Origin: Pseudidiomarina aquimaris
Lineage (GTDB): Bacteria; Pseudomonadota; Gammaproteobacteria; Enterobacterales; Alteromonadaceae
Assembly: GCF_003987395.1 (NCBI RefSeq)
Contig: NZ_PIPT01000001.1
Coordinates: 372,001 to 436,000 of the forward strand
Length of the DNA stretch: 64,000 bases
Direction of reading: 5' to 3'
Every line of letters starts with the position of its first letter. Within the stretch, counting starts at the first letter, position 1. Below the pieces are notes generated by a model. It was not told where the DNA came from. It ran no database searches and was given only the letters and a program-made list of their open reading frames with translations. Made by a program: the position numbers and the translations under genes. Shown here in pieces: positions 1 through 10,021 of the stretch.

Positions 1-702
<702 letters not shown>

Positions 703-706
703 GCTG

Positions 707-1852
707 ATGCAATTACAACTCAACTCTAGCGCTTTCCTCGCCGATCATTGGCAGAAAAAACCGTTACTTATTCGTAACGGTTTTGCTCAGTTTGCCGACT
801 TGATCGAACCTGAGTTACTCGCAGGCTTAGCCATGGAAGAAGCGGTCGATGCCCGAATTATCCGGCAAGTTGGCGAACAATGGGATGTCGAACATGGTCC
901 GTTTGAGGACTATGAGCGCTTTGGTGAGAGCGATTGGACCTTGTTAGTGCAAGCGGTGAATGAATGGTTTCCCGAAGTCCAAGAGCTGTTGAGTGCGTTT
1001 CGCTTTCTACCGGACTGGCGTGTCGATGACATTATGGTCAGTTTTGCCACTGAAAATGGTGGTGTAGGCGCTCATCTCGACCAATACGATGTGTTTATCA
1101 TCCAAGGTGGTGGACGCCGTCACTGGCGCGTGGGTGAACGCAGTGCAAACCTTGCGGAGTATTGCCCACATCCTGATCTCAAACAACTTAAAGATAGCCA
1201 ATTCGATGCGGTTATTGATGCGGTGCTGGAGCCTGGCGATGTGCTGTACATTCCAGCTGGATGCCCGCACCATGGCATAGCTCTCGAGCCGAGTATTAAT
1301 TATTCAGTTGGCTTTCGGGCACCCAACAGCGCTGAATGGATGGCACAGATAGCCGATCAATTTCTCGCCTCAGAACTGCCTTTTCCACGCTACCAAGATC
1401 CGCAGTTAAACGCTCAGACTCCATCGTATCAACTGCAGGAAACCGAGCTTGAGCAAGTACGCAACCTACTGGTGCAACAATTGCAAACGCCAGAAGGTGC
1501 CGATGCTATCGCGCGCGTAATGTCGCAATCGAAGCGCCCACTAGCTGGAGCTGAAGACACCCTGAGCGTGACCGAACTGTTGAGTTACGCTGCTACGGAT
1601 ATGCTGATCGGCCGTACACCCGGCGCTCGAATTGTCCGCAGCCCTAACGGTGAACTTTATGCCAACGGTGAAGCTCTGCCCGCCTTATCAGCTGACGCAG
1701 CAAAACAATTGCTTGAACTGCGCGGTGAACAATTGCTAGCAACGCAATCGGATTTACTGGCTGATAGCCAAGCGTGTGAATGCCTCGTCGATTTAATTCA
1801 GCAAGGTGTGTTGTATTTAGTACGCGAGATTTCGGAAGAGAATGACAGCTAA
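707..1852 (+). CDS. roxA: Ribosomal protein uL16 arginine hydroxylase (YcfD/RoxA), JmjC family
   Basis: This 381-residue protein matches the YcfD/RoxA family of 2-oxoglutarate and Fe(II) dependent oxygenases, which hydroxylate an arginine of ribosomal protein L16. The JmjC core shows the iron-binding HxD motif in AHLDQYD near residue 126 and the distal histidine region in GCPHHGIALEP near residue 187, followed by YSVGFRAP. The length is close to the E. coli protein (373). The ATG lies 4 nt after the purB stop, so the two are probably translated from one message. Family assignment is strong; substrate is inferred from family knowledge. Confidence 0.9.
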   Translation: MQLQLNSSAFLADHWQKKPLLIRNGFAQFADLIEPELLAGLAMEEAVDARIIRQVGEQWDVEHGPFEDYERFGESDWTLLVQAVNEWFPEVQELLSAFRFLPDWRVDDIMVSFATENGGVGAHLDQYDVFIIQGGGRRHWRVGERSANLAEYCPHPDLKQLKDSQFDAVIDAVLEPGDVLYIPAGCPHHGIALEPSINYSVGFRAPNSAEWMAQIADQFLASELPFPRYQDPQLNAQTPSYQLQETELEQVRNLLVQQLQTPEGADAIARVMSQSKRPLAGAEDTLSVTELLSYAATDMLIGRTPGARIVRSPNGELYANGEALPALSADAAKQLLELRGEQLLATQSDLLADSQACECLVDLIQQGVLYLVREISEENDS

Positions 1853-1870
1853 CTTTAATGGTTAGCTGTC
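1844..1870. terminator. Stem-loop at the end of roxA (possible terminator)
   Basis: A perfect 10-bp inverted repeat, GACAGCTAAC (1844-1853) and GTTAGCTGTC (1861-1870), with a 7-nt loop, covers the roxA stop codon between convergent genes. No U-tract follows on either strand, so intrinsic termination is uncertain; it may simply protect the 3' end. Confidence 0.45.
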
Positions 1871-1893
1871 GACCAGCTCGTTGCTAATAATAG

Positions 1894-2316
1894 TTATTGC
1901 TGCCACAAACTCTCGGTTTGCACGGCATCATGAATACCTTCGGCACGACTGATCAGATACTGTGCGTATTTGATCTGCTCGTCATCTTGTTGCGCTTTCG
2001 GATCATCAATAATTGACTGTGCTTTGAGTTGCCATTGCAAGGCGATATGACGCAGTGCTTCACGCGCGTCTTTCGCTGCTTTCGCCCCGACGACATCGGT
2101 CGGCACATCACCATTTACGAGCCATAGTTCTTTTTTGTCTTGCGTGGTGAATTTCCACACCGCTACGTAAGGAACCAAGTAACGTGACTCTTTGGTTAAC
2201 ACACGATCGGTGATAATACCGTTCTCGGCAAGATACTTATTGGCCGCTTGAAATTGCTCGCGCACCCACGTAGATGCTTCTTCATCGGTCATTTGAGGCT
2301 GTTGTTGTTCCGCCAT
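1894..2316 (-). CDS. Small conserved protein of unknown function (DUF4826-like)
   Basis: This 140-residue soluble, acidic protein has no signal peptide or membrane segment. From memory it resembles the DUF4826 family found in Alteromonadales and relatives, but I cannot confirm this without a profile search. The N-terminus is glutamine-rich (MAEQQQPQMTDEEA), the middle contains a beta-rich YVAVWKFTTQDKKELWLVNGD stretch, and the C-terminus is helical. It is a single-gene unit between roxA (convergent) and leucine dehydrogenase (divergent). No function can be assigned. Confidence 0.7.
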   Translation of the reverse strand: MAEQQQPQMTDEEASTWVREQFQAANKYLAENGIITDRVLTKESRYLVPYVAVWKFTTQDKKELWLVNGDVPTDVVGAKAAKDAREALRHIALQWQLKAQSIIDDPKAQQDDEQIKYAQYLISRAEGIHDAVQTESLWQQ

Positions 2317-2412
2317 TGGTGTACTACTTCCTTTCTTAATTACAGTGCCTCAATACTAACTCGAAAGTGCAGGCTGGCAAAGTGCGAATTACTGTAAACT
2401 TAGCTTGCAATG

Positions 2413-2430
2413 GTTTACGTTGACGTAAAC
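2413..2430. promoter_or_regulatory. 18-bp palindrome upstream of leucine dehydrogenase (candidate LiuR-type operator)
   Basis: GTTTACGTTGACGTAAAC is an 18-bp palindrome with 8-bp arms (GTTTACGT / ACGTAAAC) around TG, 86 nt before the preferred ATG at 2517. A further GTAAAC half-site lies at 2394-2399. The ACGT-centred arms resemble, from memory, the operators described for the MerR-family branched-chain amino acid regulator LiuR in gammaproteobacteria, which often control leucine dehydrogenase. The palindrome is seen directly; the regulator is inferred. Confidence 0.6.
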
Positions 2431-2516
2431 GTATTATTTTCTCGGATTCACTAGCGCAGACAAATTGAAAATGCTAATGTGCGCGCAATTTTGGGATGAA
2501 CGAGGAAACATCACTC

Positions 2517-3569
2517 ATGTCTCTATTTGAGCATCAAGAGTTCGACCAACACGAGCAAGTCGTGTTTTGTCATGATAAGGAAACCGGTCTTAAGGCCATT
2601 ATTGCCATTCACGACACGACCTTGGGTCCGTCATTAGGTGGTACCCGTTTATGGAACTACGCTAATTCAAGTGAAGCGCTGACGGATGTGTTACGTTTAT
2701 CACGCGGTATGACCTATAAAAGCGCCCTCGCCGGCCTCCCTCTTGGTGGCGGTAAAGCAGTCATCATCGGCGATGCCAAGACCATCAAATCGCCAGAGTT
2801 ATTCCGTGCCTATGGACGTTTCGTTGAATCATTAAGCGGCCGTTATATCACTGCTGAAGACGTTAATATTCGCACCAGTGATATCGCTATCGTTGCTGAA
2901 GAAACCTCTCACGTAGCGGGTACTGAAGGTAAAGCGGGTGATCCATCACCCCACACAGCCCTCGGCACCTATTTAGGCTTAAAAGCAGCGGCGAAGCATA
3001 AGTTTGGCTCTGACGACCTCAACGGGATCAAAATTGCCGTACAAGGTTTAGGGGCAGTCGGCTACGACTTTGCTGCGTATTGTGCCAAAGAAGGCGCGCA
3101 ACTTTGGGTCACTGATATTAATGAAGAAGCCTGCCAGCGCGCGGAACAAGAACTTGGCGCAACGGTGGTCGGTCTTGATGATATCTATGGCCTTGACGTT
3201 GATGTTTACGCGCCATGTGCACTGGGTGCAACGGTCAACGATGCTACCTTACAACAAATCAAAGCGAAGATTATTGCGGGTAGTGCCAATAATCAGCTCG
3301 CGACACCTGCTCATGACAAGAAAGTCATGGACATGGGCATTCTTTACGCCCCTGACTATGTGATCAATGCCGGTGGCGTAATTCACGTTTGTAGTGAAGC
3401 AGCACAAATGAGCCGTGAAGAAACCGACAAGCGTGTGCGTGACATCTATAACACCTTGGATACCATCTTCACCCGTTCAACAGCTGAACAACGCCCTACT
3501 GGCGAAATTGCTGACGAGCTGGCGCGTGAAGTGATTGCTAAGGCAAAAGCAGCCAAACAAAGCGCTTAA
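2517..3569 (+). CDS. ldh: Leucine dehydrogenase (Glu/Leu/Phe/Val dehydrogenase family)
   Basis: The enzyme oxidatively deaminates branched-chain amino acids to their 2-oxo acids with NAD+, the first step of leucine, valine and isoleucine breakdown. The dimerisation domain contains the catalytic-lysine region LPLGGGKAVIIGD near residue 79, and the nucleotide-binding loop VQGLGAVG follows near residue 178. Length (350) is normal. An in-frame ATG exists at 2496, but the ATG at 2517 has a good ribosome site (GAGGAA, 2502-2507, 9 nt away) and gives the family-typical N-terminus MSLFEHQEF. It is monocistronic, and the 3' end is convergent with ydiJ. Phenylalanine or valine preference cannot be excluded from sequence alone. 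Confidence 0.9.
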   Translation: MSLFEHQEFDQHEQVVFCHDKETGLKAIIAIHDTTLGPSLGGTRLWNYANSSEALTDVLRLSRGMTYKSALAGLPLGGGKAVIIGDAKTIKSPELFRAYGRFVESLSGRYITAEDVNIRTSDIAIVAEETSHVAGTEGKAGDPSPHTALGTYLGLKAAAKHKFGSDDLNGIKIAVQGLGAVGYDFAAYCAKEGAQLWVTDINEEACQRAEQELGATVVGLDDIYGLDVDVYAPCALGATVNDATLQQIKAKIIAGSANNQLATPAHDKKVMDMGILYAPDYVINAGGVIHVCSEAAQMSREETDKRVRDIYNTLDTIFTRSTAEQRPTGEIADELAREVIAKAKAAKQSA

Positions 3570-3585
3570 ATTTAATTTAAGCGCT
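3561..3585. terminator. Palindromic stem-loop shared by convergent stops of ldh and ydiJ
   Basis: AGCGCTTAAAT (3561-3571) and ATTTAAGCGCT (3575-3585) form an 11-bp perfect stem with a 3-nt loop. The repeat supplies both stop codons and the last codons of the two convergent genes, which are only 2 nt apart. There is no long U-tract, so bidirectional termination is an inference. Confidence 0.5.
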
Positions 3586-6500
3586 CGGCCAAAAGCTGTA
3601 GTGGGTGTTGCACCTGCTGCAGCTTTTTCGTATCTGCACCCGCTTGTTGATTAAAGCGCCCCGCCTGACAACGGCACGAAAACCCTGTGAGTAGAGGTTG
3701 CTGACTTTCGGCAAGCGGTTGACGCCAACTCAACTCAAATAGTTTTCGACTCGACGTTTGCTGGTCAGCTTCGTGACCATAGGTCCCCGCCATACCACAG
3801 CAGCCAGTGGCAACGGCTTGAGCTTTTACACCAACGCGCTGCAACACCTGTTGCCATAGCTTTGCACTCTGCGGAACAGCCGTTTGCTCTGTACAGTGTA
3901 AAAACAACTCAGCTGACTCGCCATGCGCTTCAGACTCAGCTTTAGGCATCACCTTCGCCAACCACTCCTGTGGTAGTTCTACTTCGAAGTTGACAGGTAC
4001 TTCTGCATAATCGTGGTATTCATCGCGCAGACAAAGGACAGTTGAGGCATCAACGCCAACCAATTGAAAATCGGCTTGTGCTAACTTATTTAGTTCGTGC
4101 GTTACCCGCGTTGCAGTGCGTTTGAACTGTTCTAAAAAGCCTTTCACATGCTGCGCCTTGCCGTTACCGATAAAGTCTAGCAAATAAGGTTGATAGCCAA
4201 GCTTTTCGATAACTTCAGCGAGCGCCTCAACGACTTCGGCTTGGTAAAAGCTCGTGAACGGATCTTGCACGATAACAATTGTCTTTTGGCGTGCCTCGCT
4301 CGGTAAACCCAGAAGCTTCTCGCTACCGCCCTTCAACCAATTTTTTTGGCTGCGCCAACGCTGCTGAAGACTAGGCACCGATAGCTTCGGTGTATCCACA
4401 TAGCCAAGCGTCTTCGTCATGAGCCATTGACTCACGGAATTGTGCGTTAGGCTATTAAACAGTCGTGGAAGTTTGGCCATCAGCGGTGCGGTGCGTTCAA
4501 TGCTTGCCACCAAATAGTCACGTTGTGGACGGCGATACAATTGATAATACCAGGCTAGGAATTTCGACCTAAACGACGGTACATCAACTTTCACTGGGCA
4601 TTGGCTCGCACAAGCCTTACAAGCTAGGCAAGCGTCCATAGAAGCTTTCACCTGATGGTTAAAGTCGCGTGAGTAGCGTGGTTTCTTCTCTTTGAATAGT
4701 TCCCAGCGTGATGCTGGCTTTTGGCTGATATCAAGCCCCTGCTCACTGTTTAAGCGCAGCCACTCGCGGATCAGGGTTGCCCGGCCTTTCGGCGACATAC
4801 GGCGATCACCGGTCGCTTTGAACGAAGGGCACATGGGAGATTCAGGCGCATAGTTGAAACACAAGCCATTGCCGTTACAGTTCATCGCCGCTGCATATTC
4901 ATCGCGCACATTGAGCGGAATTTGCCGATCAAAAAAGCCACGCTTACGGGCATCGACGGAGACCAATGTTGCCGTTGGGTGACCATAAGGTGTCGCTAAT
5001 TTACCCGGATTGAGACGATTGTCTGGGTCGAATGCGGCTTTGACCTTTTGAATTTCTGGGTAAAGCTCGTCACCGAAAAACTGCGGGGCGTATTCCGAAC
5101 GGTAGCCTTTACCGTGCTCGCCCCACATCAAGCCCCCGTATTTAGCCGTCAGAGCGGCAACTTGGTCGCTGATTTTGCGTAATAAGGTTTCATCTTCCGG
5201 CTGTTTCATGTCGAGCGCTGGGCGTACGTGAAGAACGCCAGCGTCGACATGCCCAAACATTCCGTAATGGAGGTCGTGTGCATCCAGTAATTGCCTAAAT
5301 TCGACAATAAAATCAGCGAGCGAGTCCGGTGGTACCGCGGTATCCTCGGCAAAGGCGATTGGCTTACGTTCACCTTTTACGGCGCCAAGTAAACCCACTG
5401 ACTTCTTACGCATCGCATAGACTGTTTGAATGCTCGCGCTGTCGCGGCACACCTTATAACCCACAACCCCATGTGTTGCAGGACCACCGGCTAATTCGTT
5501 ATCAAGTGTCTCCAACAGTGCGGCGAGTTTATCTTCTAATTCAGCAGCCTCAACAGCGGTATACTCGACCATGTTGATCCCAGCCATCGTTTCGCCGGCT
5601 TTACCTTCGGCAACGAATTCCGCAACTTGATGCCAAATAATATCGTTGCGTGCAAGATCCAATACCGTGCTATCGATGGTTTCCACCGAGGTCGCTTGGG
5701 CCTTGACCAATACCGGCGCATGCCGCAACGCTGCATCAAAATCGCGATAGGAGATATTCACGAGCACCTTGCAGCGCGGAATTGGCGTTAGATTGAGTTT
5801 GGCTTCAGTAATAAAAGCAAGCGTTCCTTCCGAACCAGCGAGCAAGCGCGATAAATCGATCGTTTGCTGCTCGGGATCGTAACAATGCTTGAGGTCATAG
5901 CCGGTCAGAAATCGATTCAACGGTGGGAATTTCGCTTCAATGGCTGCACGTTTACCAACACAGCTGGCTAACGCCTGGCGATAAAGTCCGGCCTCTAGAC
6001 TTTCGCCTGCAGCAATACTTTCTGCTTCAGTTACCGTTACGGGCTGAGTTTTGATCACTTCGCCATTGATCAATACCGCTTCAAGCTCCAGTAAATGATC
6101 GCTGGTTTTACCGTAAACCAATGAGCCCTGACCCGAAGCGTCAGTGTTGATCATGCCACCGATCGTGGCACGGTTACTGGTCGAAAGATCGGGCGAGAAA
6201 AACCAACCATACTCGCGTACGGCGTCGTTCAATGCGTCCTTGACCACGCCCGTTTGGCAACGCACCCAGCCCTGCTCCGCACTGCTCTCATGGATATTGG
6301 TGAAGTAGCGACTTAAGTCGACAATAATGCCATTGCTAAGGCTCTGACCGTTGGTCCCTGTGCCACCGCCGCGAGGGCTAAAACTTAGGGATTGATAATC
6401 GGTTTCTTGGCCAAGTTGCAATGCCAGCTGCAAGTCGCTGCGGTTACGCGGATAGATAACAACCTGCGGCAGTTGCTGATAAACACTGTTATCGGTTGCC

Positions 6501-6643
6501 GCAATCAAACGTCCGGCGTAACTATCGTCGATGTCACCGGCAAATCCTGCTTGCTCTAAAGCAAATACGTAGCGACGGTACAGAGGCTCGGTGGCCGGAT
6601 AACTATCAAGTGCCGTCAATTCGCCTACTTCAGGATTTGCCAA
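3572..6643 (-). CDS. ydiJ: YdiJ-type FAD-linked D-2-hydroxyacid dehydrogenase with Fe-S/CCG domain
   Basis: This is a large fused flavoprotein: an N-terminal FAD-binding PCMH/GlcD-like domain (SPRGGGTGTNGQSL, about residues 90-105), a C-terminal oxidase domain, a 4Fe-4S cluster region with CLACKACASQCPVKV near residue 670, and a C-terminal CCG domain with TGCCGMAGTYGHE near 945. E. coli YdiJ, of the same layout and 1018 residues, is reported to act on D-2-hydroxyglutarate. I place the start at a TTG (6641-6643) preceded by AGAGGTG 6 nt upstream, giving 1023 residues; the longer frame to 6724 would overlap ppsA. It follows ppsA by 46 nt on the same strand and may share its transcript. Confidence 0.88.
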   Translation of the reverse strand: MANPEVGELTALDSYPATEPLYRRYVFALEQAGFAGDIDDSYAGRLIAATDNSVYQQLPQVVIYPRNRSDLQLALQLGQETDYQSLSFSPRGGGTGTNGQSLSNGIIVDLSRYFTNIHESSAEQGWVRCQTGVVKDALNDAVREYGWFFSPDLSTSNRATIGGMINTDASGQGSLVYGKTSDHLLELEAVLINGEVIKTQPVTVTEAESIAAGESLEAGLYRQALASCVGKRAAIEAKFPPLNRFLTGYDLKHCYDPEQQTIDLSRLLAGSEGTLAFITEAKLNLTPIPRCKVLVNISYRDFDAALRHAPVLVKAQATSVETIDSTVLDLARNDIIWHQVAEFVAEGKAGETMAGINMVEYTAVEAAELEDKLAALLETLDNELAGGPATHGVVGYKVCRDSASIQTVYAMRKKSVGLLGAVKGERKPIAFAEDTAVPPDSLADFIVEFRQLLDAHDLHYGMFGHVDAGVLHVRPALDMKQPEDETLLRKISDQVAALTAKYGGLMWGEHGKGYRSEYAPQFFGDELYPEIQKVKAAFDPDNRLNPGKLATPYGHPTATLVSVDARKRGFFDRQIPLNVRDEYAAAMNCNGNGLCFNYAPESPMCPSFKATGDRRMSPKGRATLIREWLRLNSEQGLDISQKPASRWELFKEKKPRYSRDFNHQVKASMDACLACKACASQCPVKVDVPSFRSKFLAWYYQLYRRPQRDYLVASIERTAPLMAKLPRLFNSLTHNSVSQWLMTKTLGYVDTPKLSVPSLQQRWRSQKNWLKGGSEKLLGLPSEARQKTIVIVQDPFTSFYQAEVVEALAEVIEKLGYQPYLLDFIGNGKAQHVKGFLEQFKRTATRVTHELNKLAQADFQLVGVDASTVLCLRDEYHDYAEVPVNFEVELPQEWLAKVMPKAESEAHGESAELFLHCTEQTAVPQSAKLWQQVLQRVGVKAQAVATGCCGMAGTYGHEADQQTSSRKLFELSWRQPLAESQQPLLTGFSCRCQAGRFNQQAGADTKKLQQVQHPLQLLAERLN

Positions 6644-6689
6644 GTGAATCACCTCTTTCGTTGTTCGTTGTTTGCTGTTCGAGCCAAGC

Positions 6690-9068
6690 CTAGCCTTGTT
6701 TTGCGAGGTAGAGCCAAGTGTCAACGACGGTGTCTGGATTCAACGAGACGGAGTCGATACCTTGTTCTACGAGCCACTGGGCGAAGTCTGCGTGGTCCGA
6801 TGGGCCTTGCCCACAGATACCGACATACTTGCCCTTCTTCTTGGCTGCTTGAATTGCCATGGCGAGCATCGCTTTGACAGCTTCATTACGTTCGTCAAAC
6901 AGGTGTGCGATCACCCCAGAGTCACGATCAAGACCCAAGGTTAACTGGGTCAGATCGTTAGAGCCGATTGAGAAGCCATCGAAAATGTCCAAGAATTGAT
7001 CTGCCAGCAGTGCATTCGATGGTAATTCACACATCATGATGACACGCAGACCATTTTCGCCCTGCACCAGCCCCTGCTCCGCCAGTAATTCAATGACTTT
7101 ACGACCTTCTTCAAGGGTACGTACGAATGGAATCATGATCTCGACATTGGTCAAGCCCATATCGTTACGGACACGCTTGATGGCTTCACATTCCATTGCA
7201 AAACAGTCACGGAACTCTTCAGAGATGTAGCGTGACGCGCCGCGGAAGCCAAGCATCGGGTTCTCTTCGTGCGGCTCGTACTGACGGCCACCGAGCAAGT
7301 TGGCATATTCATTCGATTTGAAGTCGGACATCCGCACAATAACGCGCTCCGGAGAGAATGCCGCACCCAGCGTCGCGATACCTTCGGTAAGTTTTGTGAC
7401 GTAGTACTCGCGCGGCGATTCATAACCGGCGATGAAGGCGTTAATTTGCTCCTTCAACTCATCGCTTTGTTGGTCGAAGTTCAACAAGGCTTTTGGATGC
7501 ACACCGATCATGCGGTTGATAATGAACTCGAGTCGCGCTAAACCGACACCCGCGTGCGGCAGACCGGCAAAATCAAAGGCGCGGTCTGGGTTACCGACGT
7601 TCATCATAATTTTTAATGGCAAATTCGGCATATCGCCGATATCTGAACGGCTGACATCAAAGGCCAACTCGCCGTCATAGATATAACCGGTATCACCTTC
7701 AGCACAAGAAACTGTGACGGCTTGACCGTTTTTGATCAGGTCGGTGGCATCACCACAACCGACCACCGCAGGAATTCCCAATTCACGCGCAATGATTGCC
7801 GCGTGGCAGGTACGGCCACCGCGGTTGGTAACGATCGCGGCAGCACGTTTCATGATCGGTTCCCAATCAGGATCGGTCATGTCGGTAACCAGCACATCAC
7901 CGGGCTGCACTTGGTCCATTTCGGAAATATCATTCAGAACGCGGGCAACACCAGCACCGATGCGCTGACCGATGGCGCGGCCGCTGGCGACCAGTTCACT
8001 CTTTTGCGAAAGGCTAAAACGCTCTACCGATTGGCTATTTTTGTTCGACTGCACGGTTTCAGGGCGGGCTTGCACGATATAGAGCTTACCGTCGATACCG
8101 TCTTTGGCCCATTCGATATCCATCGGACGACCATAATGTTGTTCAATAATCACCGCTTGGCGCGCCAATGCTTCGACCTCGGCGTCGGTGATGGAGAAGG
8201 TTGCACCTTGTGCTGCTGGAATATCGATAATTGAGGTTTGCTTGCCATGCTCAGGGCTATCTGAGTACACCATCTGGATTTTCTTGCTACCCAGATTACG
8301 ACGCAACACTGCTGGCTTGTCAGCTTTCAACGTTGGTTTGTGGACGTAAAATTCATCTGGGTTCACTGCGCCCTGCACGACCATTTCGCCCAAACCAAAG
8401 CTCGAAGTGATAAATACCACGTCGTTGAAGCCTGATTCAGTGTCAATGGTGAACATCACGCCAGAGGCGGCAATGTCGCTGCGTACCATGCGTTGAATAC
8501 CCGCCGATAACGCGACACCGCGATGGTCGTAACCTTGATGCACACGGTAAGAGATGGCGCGATCATTAAATAATGAAGCGAAGACATGTTTAATCGCTTC
8601 CATAATGGCATCGATTCCGCGCACGTTAAGAAACGTTTCTTGTTGGCCGGCAAACGAAGCGTCTGGCATGTCTTCAGCGGTTGCAGAGCTACGTACTGCA
8701 AAACTGATCTCGTCGTTACCACCGCTCAATTGCTCATAGGCATCACGGATAGCCTGATCGAGGGCCGGTTGAAAAGGCGTGTCGATGATCCATTGCCGGA
8801 TTTGCTGTCCCGCTTGCGCCAAGGCTTTTACATCATCGGTATCTAAATCATCGAGCAGACTGTGGATGCGCTCGTTGACGCCCGATTGCTCGAGGAATTC
8901 GTTAAAGGCTTCAGCGGTGGTTGCAAAACCATTGGGAACATCAACTCCCACACCAGCGAGGTTACTTATCATTTCGCCAAGCGACGCGTTTTTTCCTCCC
9001 ACGCGCCCTACATCATTCATCCCTAAGTGATCATACCAAAGTACGTAGTCGGTTACCGTTTGTTGCAC
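6690..9068 (-). CDS. ppsA: Phosphoenolpyruvate synthase
   Basis: PpsA converts pyruvate, ATP and water into PEP, AMP and phosphate, allowing gluconeogenesis from amino acids and other C3 sources. The 792-residue length equals E. coli PpsA. The N-terminal ATP-grasp-like domain carries [10 protein letters not shown] and [12 protein letters not shown]; the swivelling phosphohistidine domain carries [19 protein letters not shown] with the catalytic His near 421; the C-terminal PEP-binding barrel ends with [10 protein letters not shown] and SLNPDTV. The start is GTG with GAGGAA 7 nt upstream. It is divergent from its regulator ppsR, and ydiJ follows downstream. Confidence 0.97.
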   Translation of the reverse strand: MQQTVTDYVLWYDHLGMNDVGRVGGKNASLGEMISNLAGVGVDVPNGFATTAEAFNEFLEQSGVNERIHSLLDDLDTDDVKALAQAGQQIRQWIIDTPFQPALDQAIRDAYEQLSGGNDEISFAVRSSATAEDMPDASFAGQQETFLNVRGIDAIMEAIKHVFASLFNDRAISYRVHQGYDHRGVALSAGIQRMVRSDIAASGVMFTIDTESGFNDVVFITSSFGLGEMVVQGAVNPDEFYVHKPTLKADKPAVLRRNLGSKKIQMVYSDSPEHGKQTSIIDIPAAQGATFSITDAEVEALARQAVIIEQHYGRPMDIEWAKDGIDGKLYIVQARPETVQSNKNSQSVERFSLSQKSELVASGRAIGQRIGAGVARVLNDISEMDQVQPGDVLVTDMTDPDWEPIMKRAAAIVTNRGGRTCHAAIIARELGIPAVVGCGDATDLIKNGQAVTVSCAEGDTGYIYDGELAFDVSRSDIGDMPNLPLKIMMNVGNPDRAFDFAGLPHAGVGLARLEFIINRMIGVHPKALLNFDQQSDELKEQINAFIAGYESPREYYVTKLTEGIATLGAAFSPERVIVRMSDFKSNEYANLLGGRQYEPHEENPMLGFRGASRYISEEFRDCFAMECEAIKRVRNDMGLTNVEIMIPFVRTLEEGRKVIELLAEQGLVQGENGLRVIMMCELPSNALLADQFLDIFDGFSIGSNDLTQLTLGLDRDSGVIAHLFDERNEAVKAMLAMAIQAAKKKGKYVGICGQGPSDHADFAQWLVEQGIDSVSLNPDTVVDTWLYLAKQG

Positions 9069-9174
9069 GTCAAGTTCCTCGTCGTTGGGGGGGCTTAAGC
9101 ATGGCTCACCATTTTACACACATGCGCCGAAAAGGTTAAGATTCATCAAGCATTTCTACCCTGAGAAACCATTC

Positions 9175-10002
9175 ATGCGAACTATTTTCTATATTTCCGA
9201 CGGTACCGCGCTGACTGCAGAGGCGTTCGGACGCGCGATGTTGTCGATGTTCCCGCTCAAAGTGGAACACAAAACGCTCGCTTTTATCGACTCCGAAGCA
9301 AAAGCCGAACAAGCTGTAGCCAAAATCAGTGCGGCCCATGAGGCCAGCGGCGAGCGCCCTATTATCTTTCATACTTTTGTAAGTTTGGATTTGAAACGCA
9401 TCATTACTGGGTCAACGGGAAGTTGTTTTGATTTTCTTGATTACTTTGTCGAGCCACTGAGTCGCGAGTTAAATATCAGTGCCCAGCCGAAAACCAACCG
9501 AACCCACGGCATTCAAGACAATGGTTCCATTCGTGATAGCTATGACAGTAGGATTGAAGCGGTCAACTATTCGTTAGCCAACGATGATGGCAGTAACATC
9601 GCCGATTATGATCAAGCCGACATAATTCTGTTGGGTGTTTCGCGTACGGGTAAGACACCCACAAGTCTTTATTTGGCGCTCCATTACGGTATCAAAGCAG
9701 CAAATTACCCACTGACTGAAGATGACGATATGGAAAACTTGCAGTTGCCAAAAGCCTTAAAACTGCATCGCCACAAGATCTTTGGTCTAACGCTCGAACC
9801 TCAGCGTTTGCACGAAATTCGCAGTAAACGACGTGAGGGCTCGCGTTATGCATCGATGCAGCAGTGTCGTTTTGAATTACAAGAAGTGGAAAAGATGTAC
9901 CGACGTGAAGCGATTCCATTTTTGGATTCTACACGCTTCTCGGTTGAGGAAATTGCCGCCAAGATCCTCGCTGAGACGAATCTTGAGCGGCATCACTACT
10001 AA
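9175..10002 (+). CDS. ppsR: PEP synthase regulatory kinase/pyrophosphorylase (DUF299)
   Basis: PpsR switches PEP synthase off by ADP-dependent phosphorylation of a threonine next to the catalytic histidine and on again by phosphate-dependent dephosphorylation. The 275-residue protein starts with the family-typical [16 protein letters not shown] and has the P-loop [17 protein letters not shown] near residue 150. An in-frame ATG at 9085 would add 30 residues that do not look like the family, so I use 9175. It is divergent from its target ppsA with a 106-nt gap, the usual arrangement in gammaproteobacteria. Confidence 0.93.
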   Translation: MRTIFYISDGTALTAEAFGRAMLSMFPLKVEHKTLAFIDSEAKAEQAVAKISAAHEASGERPIIFHTFVSLDLKRIITGSTGSCFDFLDYFVEPLSRELNISAQPKTNRTHGIQDNGSIRDSYDSRIEAVNYSLANDDGSNIADYDQADIILLGVSRTGKTPTSLYLALHYGIKAANYPLTEDDDMENLQLPKALKLHRHKIFGLTLEPQRLHEIRSKRREGSRYASMQQCRFELQEVEKMYRREAIPFLDSTRFSVEEIAAKILAETNLERHHY

Positions 10003-10021
10003 AGTTACGAGTGGGTAACTT
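10002..10021. terminator. Short stem-loop between convergent ppsR and DUF1338 gene
   Basis: AAGTTAC (10002-10008) and GTAACTT (10015-10021) can pair over a 6-nt loop, overlapping the stop codons of both convergent genes. The stem is only 7 bp and lacks a U-tract, so this is a weak terminator candidate. Confidence 0.35.

Noticed and set aside
2394-2418. GTAAAC-N13-GTTTAC before leucine dehydrogenase as a BirA operator
   Set aside because: The spacing is four nt too short for BirA and the gene is unrelated to biotin.
7722-8234. 170-codon open frame on the plus strand inside ppsA
   Set aside because: It is fully antisense to a strongly conserved ppsA and has no recognisable domain or ribosome site; a shadow frame.
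9085-9174. N-terminal extension of ppsR from the ATG at 9085
   Set aside because: The extra 30 residues are not family-like and [11 protein letters not shown] at 9175 is the conserved start.
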